Assembly (NCBI GenBank): GCA_902729315.2
Contig: LR746269.1
Coordinates: 8,096,231-8,160,230 of the forward strand
Length of the DNA: 64,000 nt
Direction: 5' to 3'
Origin: Spirodela intermedia
Lineage: Eukaryota > Streptophyta > Magnoliopsida > Alismatales > Araceae
In this document: piece after piece, positions 1-10,555 of the stretch
Numbering within the stretch: the stretch's first letter is position 1
Layout: each line of letters opens with the position of its first letter
Program-made: the position numbers and the translations under genes
Notes under the pieces: generated by a model
Told to the model about the DNA's origin: nothing
Seen by the model: the letters and a program-made list of their open reading frames with translations, nothing else
The model's database searches: none

Positions 1-183
1 TTCATGTTTCTAATAGTTTCATTTATGCAGTAGTTTCTTCTTACTAGTGTTTCATTTACATTAGCGATGTTCCCCTGTTTATTCATTGGTTTGCTTCCGG
101 AGTTTTTTATTAATACTTCTGAAAATAGTTTCCCTTCATGTTTATGTCCCTCATTCTTTTCTACTGTTTGTTCTGGTGATCAG

Positions 184-3128
184 GCTTACCAACGACATTT
201 GGTGAATTTTCCATCAAATGATGACGAATCTTCTACTAGTAAGTCACTTGCAGATTGCAGGGAATTGGCTGTACGATTGTCAGGAACGTTCATTGGTGCA
301 GCCCGAAATAAACACAGGGTGCAGGTTCTCAAAATTGTAAATGATGGTATCTCTTTTGCCTATATTGATGCTCCGAAGCAGTTATCCTTTTTGGAGGCTG
401 CTATACTTCCATTTGTATCTAAGCTTGTCACCACTGACATCGTAGACATGTAAGATCAAGTTCTTAAATATTTTAACTTTTGGTCGCTCTTGATGCATCA
501 CTGATGACTGATGAGCTCCCTATTTCTCTCTATTTCTTTGAAAATAGTTTGAAGGATGTGGAGAAGAGAATAGAGAATGTGAACACTGATATAGATCCTA
601 GCGGTTGGCGTCCATACTATATATTTGTCGATCACCTGAGGGAGAAGTGTGCAAAGAATGAGGGTCTTCAAGGTGATTCAAAACTCCACTTCTTTTTGTA
701 AATAATTCATTTCGTCTTTTGATGGATTTACGCATTTGACTTCTGGCCCATGTATTATTTCATTCTGCATTTGATACCTGGTCTCCAATACATGAGAATG
801 ATTTGGTCTTATTTTTGTGAAAAATCTATTTTCTGTGGTTAATATGCGATAATTGTCTATTTATTATTTGTGGCAGTATATCACTTCCAGGCTATCGATT
901 TTTCTTTTTTTTTTACCTGTCGTTATATTATGCAGGAGGCACTAGGGTTATCTGTTCCTGAGTAATTGCTACGCCCCTCCCTTTTCTTCCAGCTCATATC
1001 CCATTAAAATTTTAGCCATTTTTCCATATCCTGTAACATCTTTCTTTCGAACTGTCCAAAATGGCCAATCATAAAATAATGTTAGACTGGGACCTAATAC
1101 CTCTTATACGTAGTCTAATCGTAATGCACCACAATACCCTGCTTATCTTCCTAACTAAGCATTACTTGGTTAATCAGATGATACATCTCATCATATTGAA
1201 TGGTTTCTTAAAACCGTTAGTCAGTGATGGTCAATTTCCTACTCTCCGAGGCATAGAATGCTTAAGCATGTTAAATCCTCTATCGAATTTCTTCCTGAAC
1301 TGTTTTCATTCTCAATGTGATCTTGATAAATATAGTATTTTAGTAGAGCTATGATGTTCTCAGTAATCCATTAAACTGGCTAAATCGACATTAGGGGATT
1401 GCCTGTCCTTTCTCCTAGGTAATGTTGAGAAAAAAGAAACAGAGTTTCAATTAGACTAGTCTATGATGAAGTATTTCTTGGCATTGACAGAAGTACTATT
1501 TGCATAAATCAGAATTTGGGGATAACTGAGTAGTCTACATATGCTGAATGGGTAATACGTGCTCATTTGTAGCACATCATGGATGACAATCCAATAATTG
1601 AGTTTGTGATTCAATTCCCGTTTGTTTTAAGTTGAGGATAAAAATTATAACTTAATCGTTTTTTCCAAAAATTATGTCTTTATCCTTTCTATGAACTTGA
1701 AAACAGATGGGTGGGTTTTGGCATTTAGTTGCCATTTTCACTCTGACAAGGCATGACAGAGAGCATAACAGTTTATGGTTCATTATAACCATGTAGTTGA
1801 GGATGAAATGGAGAAAAACATATATGCAATTATTCAATGTCTTTGTTTATCATGACTCATGCTCTCTGTAGAAAAGTGAAATTTCACATATATAGATAAC
1901 ATTTCGAAACATCCTTAAATCCTTTTTTTTTCTTTTTTGGTTGTATCAGAACCTACTTAGAGCATCAATCAATTACAAAATAAACATCATAGTGTATAAG
2001 TCCGTTAAATATGTATAATAAAAAACGAATTTAAAATTTGCAATAAATTTCAAAAGTCAGAGACCACTTCAAAAAGCAGAGGAACTATCCAAAACTAGTA
2101 GAATCAAAACCAGATGGTCGTAATCAACTTAAAGCGATCTTTTTGGTTCGTATCTTTTTCTGAATTTTGACCTGGCCCAGGTTAAAAATTAGATTTAGGT
2201 GACTGATCTAATAGGTTCTCCTGATCTCCGTGGCCCCAAGTTCGGATCTAATAGGTCCCTAGCCAGGTGCTCGTGTTGATTCTTGGATTTTTCATCCATA
2301 TGTGTCGTCTTATTGGTTTAACTGATTAAGCTAGACTCGCTTCCACACTTCTTTGTGTCATGTATGAAGTAAGTCTCGTAGTAACAACTCTCCGTGATCA
2401 AACTACTGATTACTACATCCTAGATCTTGTCTTCTTTGTCAATGCTCGTAAATATTGGTTGAAACATCACACACAGTTCGTATACTTTCTCCATTACAAG
2501 AGATTCACAGAAATTTACAGCCGTGAAAATTGTACCTTGCCTCAGTCATATTTTCCTTGTTAAGAACATGTTAAGTGGCTCTGGCTGTATGTATGGCTGT
2601 GTAGATCATACTTCATATTATGGATGAGATTGAAATAAATGAGATTCAAATGCTTTTAAATTACTCCCCGACATACCCAGATGAGAAGGATCCCAATAAA
2701 GTGAAGCGTCGAGGTCGACCTCGAAAGGTCAAGAACTTGCCGGGGAAGAAGCTCTTTGACGAGCAACCTTCAAGCGAGGAGGAAGATTCGATCAGCGCGT
2801 CAGACCCAGAAGACGAAGACGAAGAGGGCGTTGAAGAACAGGAGCAGCCTTTAATACATACGTTAAGGTCGTCTGCCTCCAAGCTGCAGTCAATGAAAGT
2901 CCATCGGGAAGCAAAAGGTCCATCCAGAACTTCCCGGACAACAGGTGTGCTTTCCCCTCCCTCGTAGCTTATCATTTCACTGGCCATTGCTCACAGACAG
3001 AGTTACTCAGTCCCAGACGCGTAGAGCAAACGCTGTAGCAGTGCGGGGCTGATAGGGACCGAGGATTAGGGTTTGACTGGTTTATCTTCTAACGATGCTC
3101 TCGTCGTATGACAGGGAGCCGTGGCTGA
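184..3128 (+). CDS. SCC3: Sister-chromatid cohesion protein 3 (SCC3/STAG), C-terminal part
   Basis: This is the 3' end of the plant SCC3 gene, the HEAT-repeat subunit of the nuclear cohesin ring that holds sister chromatids together and contacts SCC1 and DNA. Four exons are visible: 184-449, 548-672, 2681-2944 and 3115-3128. Phases match at every junction and give 222 residues plus a TGA. The first two exons carry family text such as RLSGTFIGAARNKHR, FLEAAILPFVSKL and DPSGWRPYY. The third has an AT-hook-like KRRGRPRK, then GKKLFDEQPSSEEEDSISAS and an acidic tail. The intron between exons 2 and 3 of this set is about 2.0 kb. The gene starts outside the window. The tiny last exon rests only on a clean acceptor and frame; reading on past 2944 without splicing would end at 2967 instead. 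It converges tail-to-tail with the syntaxin gene. Confidence 0.9.
673..2680 (+). other. Long AT-rich intron of SCC3
   Basis: Intron between the exon ending in the NEGLQ codons and the exon starting with the DEKDPNK codons. It has GT at 673 and AG at 2679-2680. It is about 2 kb, AT-rich, and I see no exon of another gene in it. The short open frames inside it match nothing I recognise. Confidence 0.7.
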
Positions 3129-3641
3129 ATGGGGGTGCTCTACAGCAAGTCTGTGGCGCCCACCATTGCCGTCAGTCCCCCTCCTCCCACGCTCGGACAG
3201 ATGATTCCGATGTGTATTCCTCCGTTCCCCATTGTAAGTTGCAAGTCTAACTCATGATGTTTGCGCCAGTTTTCTTCTATTTCTGCAAGGTTTTTCTTGT
3301 CCAGGGAGGATCACTGAAAGAAGGAACGAACGCTCGCTTAGGTTAAGTCTCATTTCCCAGGCTGAGAAGTCTCTGAGGAGCCCCTTCATTAGGTGGGTTA
3401 GGTAGGGGCTTGGGGGAGGGGTTGCTCTGCTCTTCTTGGGACTAACCATCAATCGCTTAGATGTCGTCCTGCTTGCTCTCTGCCCGCCACCGCATAATTC
3501 TTGTAGGTTGGGGCGCTGCTGTTTATGGGTTTTGCTGTATCCTCTTCTGAAATCAGCGAGCGAATGAGAGAGAGAGAGAGAGGGGCGGGGGGGAAGAGCG
3601 AGAACGAGAACGAGAGAGAGATTAGAGAGGGAGAGCGAGCG

Positions 3642-3704
<63 letters not shown>

Positions 3705-4349
3705 CACTTAAGTGAGGACGAGCTTGTTCTCGAGTGTTGTTTGGTCTTTTTTTCTTCTTCCTTGAATAGTTCCTTGTGGGGATTTGGTTTCAGGTACCAG
3801 TTACTAGTAGCTGCTTTCATGTTTTGTGAAATCTTATTCGTACTCTTCACTGACCTTCATTGATATTTTTAGGAAGTCGACATCCACTTGATGAGACTTC
3901 AATTTAGGGCGCTGACTTTGACTTGGGAACAGTTTTCTGGCATTGGTGCTGACTTTGATGGAGCTGATCCTCGGGATTCTCAATGACAGTTGGCTTTTGG
4001 AGAAATTAATGCGCTTCAGAAGCAGCATAGATGCTCCAAAAATGGCAAGGAGCTCACTCGCCAGGCAGAGCACATGCCGAATGCAAGATGCAAGGATGGG
4101 ACTTGCTGGGTTATTTGACTAAGAGGAAAACAGTGGTAGCTAAAGTCAACGTGTTTTGATGAGATCACCGACGTGGGTTATGGGCAACAAACAGTTTTTC
4201 CTCTAAGAATTTTAGATCATAGTAAAAATAAATGAGATGGTACAAGAAAAAGAAGAAGAAGAAGAATGGGCGGAGATAAAGGAGAAGAATGACATCGGCT
4301 TATTTCTCGCTGGTCATTGAGAAGTTAAGAGGTTAGAATAAGAAGATGG
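3129..4349. other. Intergenic region between convergent SCC3 and SYP81
   Basis: About 1.2 kb between two tail-to-tail genes. It holds a long GA microsatellite (listed separately). At roughly 3865-4090 there is a stretch with coding-like composition on the plus strand but with an in-frame stop (TGA at about 3984). I could not assign it to a family. The rest is probably the two 3' UTRs. Confidence 0.5.
3565..3703. repeat. (GA)n microsatellite
   Basis: Purine-rich tract of GA dinucleotides with interruptions, ending in an uninterrupted (GA)n run of about 58 bases at 3645-3703. Open frames across it are Ser-Leu or Arg-Glu artefacts. Confidence 0.97.
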
Positions 4350-7341
4350 CTAGCTGTACCAGTCTAAGAAGAGTATAGAGAAAGTGAGCACGAAGAGGAA
4401 GAGCAGGAGAAAAGTCCTGCTGCTGCTGTTGCGGTCTATTGCTTGGGAGAGTTCCTTGTTGCCGCCCTCCACATACTTGGTAGCTTCAACTGCCTGGATG
4501 AGAGAGAGAGAGGGAGAGAGAGAGAGAGAGAGAGAGTTACAGGGGATCCAAGACCGTGAAACCAGAGGCAGCAAGAGGCTAAAAATGGAAATAAAAAAAG
4601 AACAGAAAAAAGGCGTCACATATCCCCTTTCATGTTGGAAATTTAGACTCGGTGAAGGATTTGAGGGTTTTGAGAGGGAGACCACTGGAAACAGTTTCTT
4701 CCCCAGTTTTCTTGGGGAAAATTTCTGACAGATTGGGGTTGGTGGTTGACTTCTGCCTACGTCAAATTGCCTGATCTACAGCTGCGTCTCGGTTGCTTGA
4801 TTGATCCAAAATGAGATGATCCAAGTTGGGTCAGCTTTTGCTCCGGTAAATAAAAATAATAAACCGAGTCCAAAATTCAGTGTGTGATCATCTGTCCTAA
4901 CTAAATGGGATCCCGTTCCCCTGAGATCCATCCCCAATGTTGATGGGCGATGTGTGGATGATCCAATCATATGCGATCCTACGTGCCGTTTACATCAGCA
5001 AATAGGTTTGACTTTTTTTGATTCTGATGATCGCTACAGAAGCATACGTGTGTCAATCTACCCACAGACAGTGTTAACTGAGGCGTGGAGAAAAATCATC
5101 AAATATTCATTCATCCGAGGCGTCAATTTTCAGAAATAAATAAAAATTATATATATATATATATCTATTGCTAAGAACAACAACCTAGCGCAGTACCGAC
5201 ATTGATGACATTAATGGCTACTAACCTGTTCATAGAGATGCTCAATCTGTTGGGCCTGCTGGAGGACATGCGTGGACATGAGATGATTCAAAGCCGACAT
5301 CTCCACCATTTTCGTCTCTGTTTCTTGAACAGCATCTAATAGTGTAGACAGCTCCAGCTGAAAGTCAACGTCGCCAGAGTGATGTTATAAGTAAAGTTTA
5401 CCTATTGTGGTAAAAAGCGAGTCAATCTACATCCTAAACATCCATCTTCGTTCGTTATTTAGATACCTGAAGGGTACGGGTCTCATTGTCAAGCTGTTCT
5501 TGGATGCGGGCTGGGGCAGAAGAAGCAACAGCCTGCTCTCCGGGTCTCTGGGCGTCCATCTGATCAGATCTCGGAGAATCCGAGGGCTTTGAGACGGCCG
5601 GCCTTCGAGACTTTCTTCTAGGCATTGCTCTGTTGACGGCCTCCTGGAACCGCACGGATCTAAGCTGATCAAAGTGAGCAGTGACGGAGTGCAGCCGCTC
5701 ACTCAGAATCAGTACCTGCACTTTACCAGGAGAGGCAATCAGGAACAGAGGAAACGGGGGACGCATGGAGAAAAATAAAGCACTTTGCTAGATAGATCAC
5801 ACCAACTATGGTGGCAAGGTAATAGGGCACAATGTGCTTTCTGAAACCTTGGAAAAATAAAACAAATTAGATGTTCATACTCTGAAGAAGATACAATAAA
5901 TATTAAAAGGGCATACCACACCATGCTTGTGAGCGACGACATCAGCATGCGAACCATCGTCCTTCAATCCAAGCCATGACCTCGAACTACCAATATTCTC
6001 ATCATCGACTATCTTATTCTTGAGAATGTCAATCTGATCTTTGCAAGTTTTTATGAACATGCTAACCTGAGGAAGAAAGGAAAAAGCATCGTTTTCAAGA
6101 CAAGAAAGCATGAAACTAGAACATCGTAATGGAAAACAATGTCATTATTGAAATAACATATCTACATGTATGAAAACTATGTTAATCCAAAACGGCAGGT
6201 CGTGTTTTTAGATTATACTTTGGTACAAGTCAGTGCACTGATACATAGATTACGAAACTGAATGTAAGCTGTAGGAAAAGTGTCACTTTGTCAGAAGATG
6301 AGTTTTATGGTTGCATAACTAAAAGTTAGTCCTTGAATTACTTTTACAGATGAGCAATAGTCAAAATGGCATTCAAATAGTTTATAATCTGATCATCCAA
6401 TATTTTATTGTTTAGTATTACAATTATCAAAACAGTAAACAAAGAAGATGTTGACAATAAAACATAATTTGAGCAATGCATCTAGTCAACTATATCTGGT
6501 AAAACAGACAAAAATGAATTGGAATGTGATCAAAGTAAAGATACTGATCAGATATGTTCTTACTTCATGTTCAATGCTGTCCCTTTCTTGTTCTGTTGTT
6601 CGATGCAAATCCACATAATCTTTCCGATGCTTAACAATAAATTGGTTCAATGCCTCAATGCTCTCAAGCTATTCCAAGAGAAAGAAAAAAAGGTCACTTT
6701 TGATACGCTAAAACGAATCACAAAGTCGTCATCAGACTAGAGAGTTTTAATTCATTGACAGTGTTGACCAGAAATTCTTCACTGGTGGTAAATATTTAAT
6801 ATGAGCGGATGAACCTCAGGAAAGATATTTAGACGAGGATGTTGAAAGAGTGTCACACCGTTTTCAGAGAAGCTTTGATGAAGGGAGACCTTTCAGGTGA
6901 CTTATTCAAAATGAAGGATGCCATGGTTGAGGCCAATTTGGACTGCAAGAGAAAAGAACAGAGAAAAAAATGATTTAAATGAATCTTAATAATCCACTTT
7001 GACAACAAACCTGCGCCCATTCAAAAATTTAACAGCTAAGAACGGGATTGCACAAATGGAGAACTCTTTTATTTCTCACACGATAACTTCTAAAAAGATG
7101 CTTATCCAAATTTTAGAGCGCAGTCCATGTATTGATTGCATTACAATGAACCATGGACCAGGGTAACAAGAGAGCAGTGAGCACACAAATAATTTAATTA
7201 ACAATTGAATTTCTTCAAAATGACTGCCCAAATAGTTAACGTTTCAAATAACTGACAACAAACCTCCGAAAATCCCAGAGAGAGCGCGACAGAATGAATG
7301 GCATCCTTGAAATCCTCTGTCCTGTCCTTGGTCCTTGCCAT
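4350..7341 (-). CDS. SYP81: Syntaxin SYP81 (Qa-SNARE, Ufe1/syntaxin-18 type)
   Basis: ER-resident Qa-SNARE for Golgi-to-ER retrograde fusion, tail-anchored in the ER membrane. Coding exons in transcript order: 7341-7264, 6942-6859, 6668-6564, 6066-5917, 5715-5467, 5357-5226, 4493-4350. All begin and end in phase 0 and give 313 aa, close to Arabidopsis SYP81 (about 310). The N-terminus MARTKDRTEDFKDA is the conserved Ufe1-type start. The middle has KHRKDYVDLHRTTEQE and ILSERLHSVTAHFDQLR, then NRAMPRRKSRRP. The SNARE helix (about residues 223-285) contains LQQAQQIEHLYEQAVEATK with the central Gln. The last ~20 residues form one membrane anchor, FLLLFLFVLTFSILFLDWYS, and end the protein. A (CT)n tract lies just upstream of the last exon's acceptor. 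The ATG at 7341 fits family length; 5' UTR exons may lie farther upstream. Confidence 0.95.
4499..4536. repeat. (GA)n microsatellite in SYP81 intron 6
   Basis: GA repeat on the plus strand, so CT on the coding strand. It ends a few bases from the acceptor of the last SYP81 exon and effectively supplies its polypyrimidine tract. Confidence 0.95.
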
Positions 7342-8986
7342 CCTTTGAGCATGCATAGACTAACTTTCAGTCATGATTTCACCTTTATCATCTTCAATAG
7401 ATCAAAAAAAGTAAACCATGTATCAATAAAATTGTAGGGTAAGGTACATAAGAATATTAACTGTTTAAAAATGTACGCCGGCCACACCAAGAATATTATC
7501 TATCTCTCTCTTGTCATCTCTCCTCTCTCTTATATAGGAGTCATGTATTCTACTTTGATGTTTGATGGATTCTAGAGTTTTCCCTTCTTATTTATGGCTT
7601 TATCATCTTGATGTTTGATGATATTAAGATGATTGCATAAATATTCACACGAATTTCAGGTTTTTCTTCACGAGGTGATTTCAATTCCTGTAGAAAGAAA
7701 GAGCACGACAGACATTGAACCAGATGAAGGTAAAATTCCAGATCCTCATATGAGCCAACAAGGTAAAAAAATAGACCAAACCAGATTGCTAAACTTGAAG
7801 TATATATTTTCAATAAATAAGACCAAAAAAAGAGATAATTTTAACTAAAAATTAACGTAGAGCCATAAATTCAGATCTGGCAAAGGCAAACGATTGGGTG
7901 AATTTGAAAACTTTAACTGTAGGTGACAATAACCTTTAGCGTAAATACACCAAAACGGAATTAAAAAAGCTCACATCCTCGACATGCTTACATCTAGGTA
8001 GCCATACCCACGCGTACAAGCATGTCGCACAACAATGTACATACATTTTCACGTTCATAACACAATTCTATCTACTAGATCAGCTGGTGGAACAGTGTAG
8101 CAAATTCTTGAACTATCCTCACGCAACGAAAGTGTTCCAGCAACCAGCTCGACACGGGGGATGTATGCTACTCTTCAGAATTGGAAATGTAATAAGATAA
8201 GAATAACTCAAGGAAATCAATTCTATAATTAGTTTAATAGTCTTCCTACTATAACAATGGCAGCACGGAAAGACTTCGTTCTAACCACGACGAAAGAATA
8301 ACAGACGGTAGGAATCGGGTCCTCAACGCCGTCTGCTAAATCCAAAACCAAAGAAAGACAACGGAAAGATGGCGGAAGCCAACAAGACCACTGATCGGTA
8401 CGATCAATGGCCAACAGACACCAGAAATCTACCTTAAAAATTCCCGGACGCGCGATGCGATCAACGGAAGTTATTTCAGGAGGGAGAGCGACCATTACCT
8501 GGGACGGCCGGAGGACGGCTCCACTTGCAGGGGGAGGGGGGAAGGAGTCGATCAACAAGCGGAAACGGGGAGGCAGCGGACGCCGATATGGACCGGCGGA
8601 GGAAGCAGCGGCGGCCGGAGGCGGAAGCGGAAGTGGTTGAGCGTTCGATCGCCTTCAGCTTGACGGTCGCCGGGTATTTGGGCGGAAGGATGAAGACTAA
8701 TTATAAGTGGGCCGAAGCCTTTTCTTTTTCTAGTAATTTTAAAATTAATTATATAATGGATTTCGGAGAAATTAGGCTATATTTCTTCCACGTCAAATGC
8801 CATATTTTTATCCCTAAAAAAATATTATTATACAGAAATATGTGTCCTTTGTTGCTGAAAGCCCTCCTACTTTCATGACTTGGGAATTCCTCTTACACAG
8901 CAATTCAATTCGTAGAGACCCTTTTTCGCTCTCTCTCTCCCTCTCTCTCTCTCTCCTCAGATTATGCCTTTCGTCTCTCTCTCTTG

Positions 8987-9030
<44 letters not shown>

Positions 9031-9197
9031 CTCTCTGCATTCTCTGATCCCTCTTCCACCTGAAACCCTAATCTTCCCTCTCCATCGCCCACCGTCGAAG
9101 AATCAATTCCGGCAGGCGGTGGAGCAGCGCTCTAACACATCTCTGAAAGCTCCCCGTCATTCAGCTGAAGAGAGGAGGAGCAGGGGGGTTGGGGACG
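7342..9197. promoter_or_regulatory. Head-to-head upstream region of SYP81 and the SOSS-B gene
   Basis: The two genes are transcribed away from each other, with about 1.86 kb between their start codons. The half next to SYP81 is AT-rich. About 8230-8660 is GC-rich and may be a 5' UTR exon of SYP81. The part nearest the SOSS-B gene is CT-rich (8926-9035), typical of a plant core promoter or 5' UTR. No exact TATA box could be assigned with confidence. Confidence 0.5.
8926..9035. repeat. CT-rich microsatellite upstream of the SOSS-B gene
   Basis: Two (CT)n runs separated by a short unique spacer, about 165 bp upstream of the SOSS-B start codon. They give spurious Ser-Leu-rich frames. Confidence 0.95.
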
Positions 9198-9608
9198 ATG
9201 CGGCTGAGAGATCTGGTCCCCTCGGCCGCCAACTCAGTCAATACCACGTTCATCCTCCTGGAGAAGGGCCACATCTCCTCCTCGAAGAAGAAGACGGGGA
9301 ACAAGTTGCAGGAGAGCAGAGAATGCCTCGCGCTGGTGGCGGACGAGAGCGCCGCCGTGGAGTTCCTGCTGTGGGACTCGGAGTGCGAGGCCTTCGAGCC
9401 GGGGGACATCCTGCGGCTCACCAGCGGCATCTTCTCCTTCCATCGCCATAAGCTCGTGCTCAGGAGCGGCCGCAAGGGACGGGTCGAGAAGGTGGGGGAG
9501 TTCACCATGCTCTTCGTGGAGTCCCCCAACATGAGCGACGCCGCCCTCTGGACCGCCGCCAAGAAGCGACGGCAAGAGGAACCACTAGGAGAAGGGCAGC
9601 TTTTGTAG
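9198..9608 (+). CDS. SOSS complex subunit B homologue (hSSB1-like OB-fold protein)
   Basis: Single-exon gene of 136 aa. The family binds single-stranded DNA with one OB fold and serves in double-strand-break repair. Matching text: start MRLRDLVPSAANSVNTTFILLEKG, here seen as MRLRDL then NTTFILLEKG; later ALVADESAAVEFLLWD (beta-barrel core), FEPGDILRLTSG (family motif with GDI-RL) and KVGEFTMLFVESPNMS near the end. Length is normal for plant members (about 130-140 aa), and the absence of introns is also usual. The ATG at 9198 aligns with the family start and is preceded by a CT-rich leader. The stop codon lies in the first unit of a degenerate tandem repeat that forms the 3' flank. Confidence 0.92.
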   Translation: MRLRDLVPSAANSVNTTFILLEKGHISSSKKKTGNKLQESRECLALVADESAAVEFLLWDSECEAFEPGDILRLTSGIFSFHRHKLVLRSGRKGRVEKVGEFTMLFVESPNMSDAALWTAAKKRRQEEPLGEGQLL

Positions 9609-10290
9609 AGCTTACAGTCGCCATGATTTTCTCTCAGTCAACTTTAGGTTTCTAACCTACCTGCTGCGTATGAACAATTGGATACCGGATAAAAGGTCAA
9701 CCAACGGGTGGATGGAGGCGCTCCAGGAGAGGGAATTAAGTCAGAAACATGGCGACCCAACAGACGCCAGGGAAAGAATTATTAGGTGTAGGTTGCAAGA
9801 AACAAGTTTGACCACGAGTTACAGAGATGTATAGTCTCACTCTGCATAAGGTTCAGTCAGCTTTTGTAGATTTCTGAGCTACCTGCTTATGAACTAGACG
9901 TTGGATAAAAGGTCAACGGGTGAATGTAGGCTACAGGAGTGGGAATAAGGTCAGAAACATGGCGACCCAACAGGCACCAGGGAAAGAATTATTAGGGGTA
10001 GGCTGCAAGAAACAAGTTTGAGCACCAAACAAAGAGATGTATCGTCTCACTCTGCACAACCCTAAATCTTAGGCCAAACAGGGATTCACACACGATACCT
10101 CTGGGCAATCAGTCACTGTTAGCAGGTCAACGGCTGAATGTGGGCGCCAAGAGAGGAAATTAATTCAGAAAGACGGCGACCCAACAGAAGTCAGGCAAAG
10201 AATTATCAGCCGGAGGATACAAGAACCAAACTTGACAAACAAATAAAAAGACGTATCGTCTCACTCTGCACAACCCTAAATTTTTAGGCT
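9597..10290 (+). repeat. Three degenerate tandem repeats (~210 bp) behind the SOSS-B gene
   Basis: The segment is present three times. Shared landmarks are CAGCTTTTGTAG (9598 and about 9857), AAAAGGTCAAC, CATGGCGACCCAACAG, AAAGAATTATTAGG and GTCTCACTCTGCA. The last landmark falls at about 9834, 10044 and 10258, so the period is 210-214 bp. The first unit includes the SOSS-B stop codon. The third unit is the most diverged. Confidence 0.85.
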
Positions 10291-10555
10291 AAACGGGGCA
10301 CCCACCCCAGACATCGATGGCCCTCACTATACCTCTGGGCATGTACAAACAGCATTTATACCTCTACAGCAGCTCAAGTCAACGATCATCGGCCACCTTA
10401 CAAACGAAACACAGAAGAGCTGGGAAGCTGGATTTCTCTTGCAGGTGGGTAGCTGAAGAAACCACTGCTGAAGTGACCTCCCACTTGTTTTGGATTAAAT
10501 GCTCGTTGATGTGGGCATCCTTCAGAGTAAAATTACATACAACGCCGTATCCCAA

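Noticed and set aside
480-547. Open frame VALDASLMTDELP joined to the SCC3 exon
   Set aside because: It lies before the TAG acceptor at 546-547; using the acceptor restores the ILKDVEKR family text in phase with the upstream exon.
8229-8878. ORFs in the SYP81/SOSS-B upstream region
   Set aside because: Overlapping frames on both strands with Gly/Arg-rich composition and no family; better explained as GC-rich leader or promoter.
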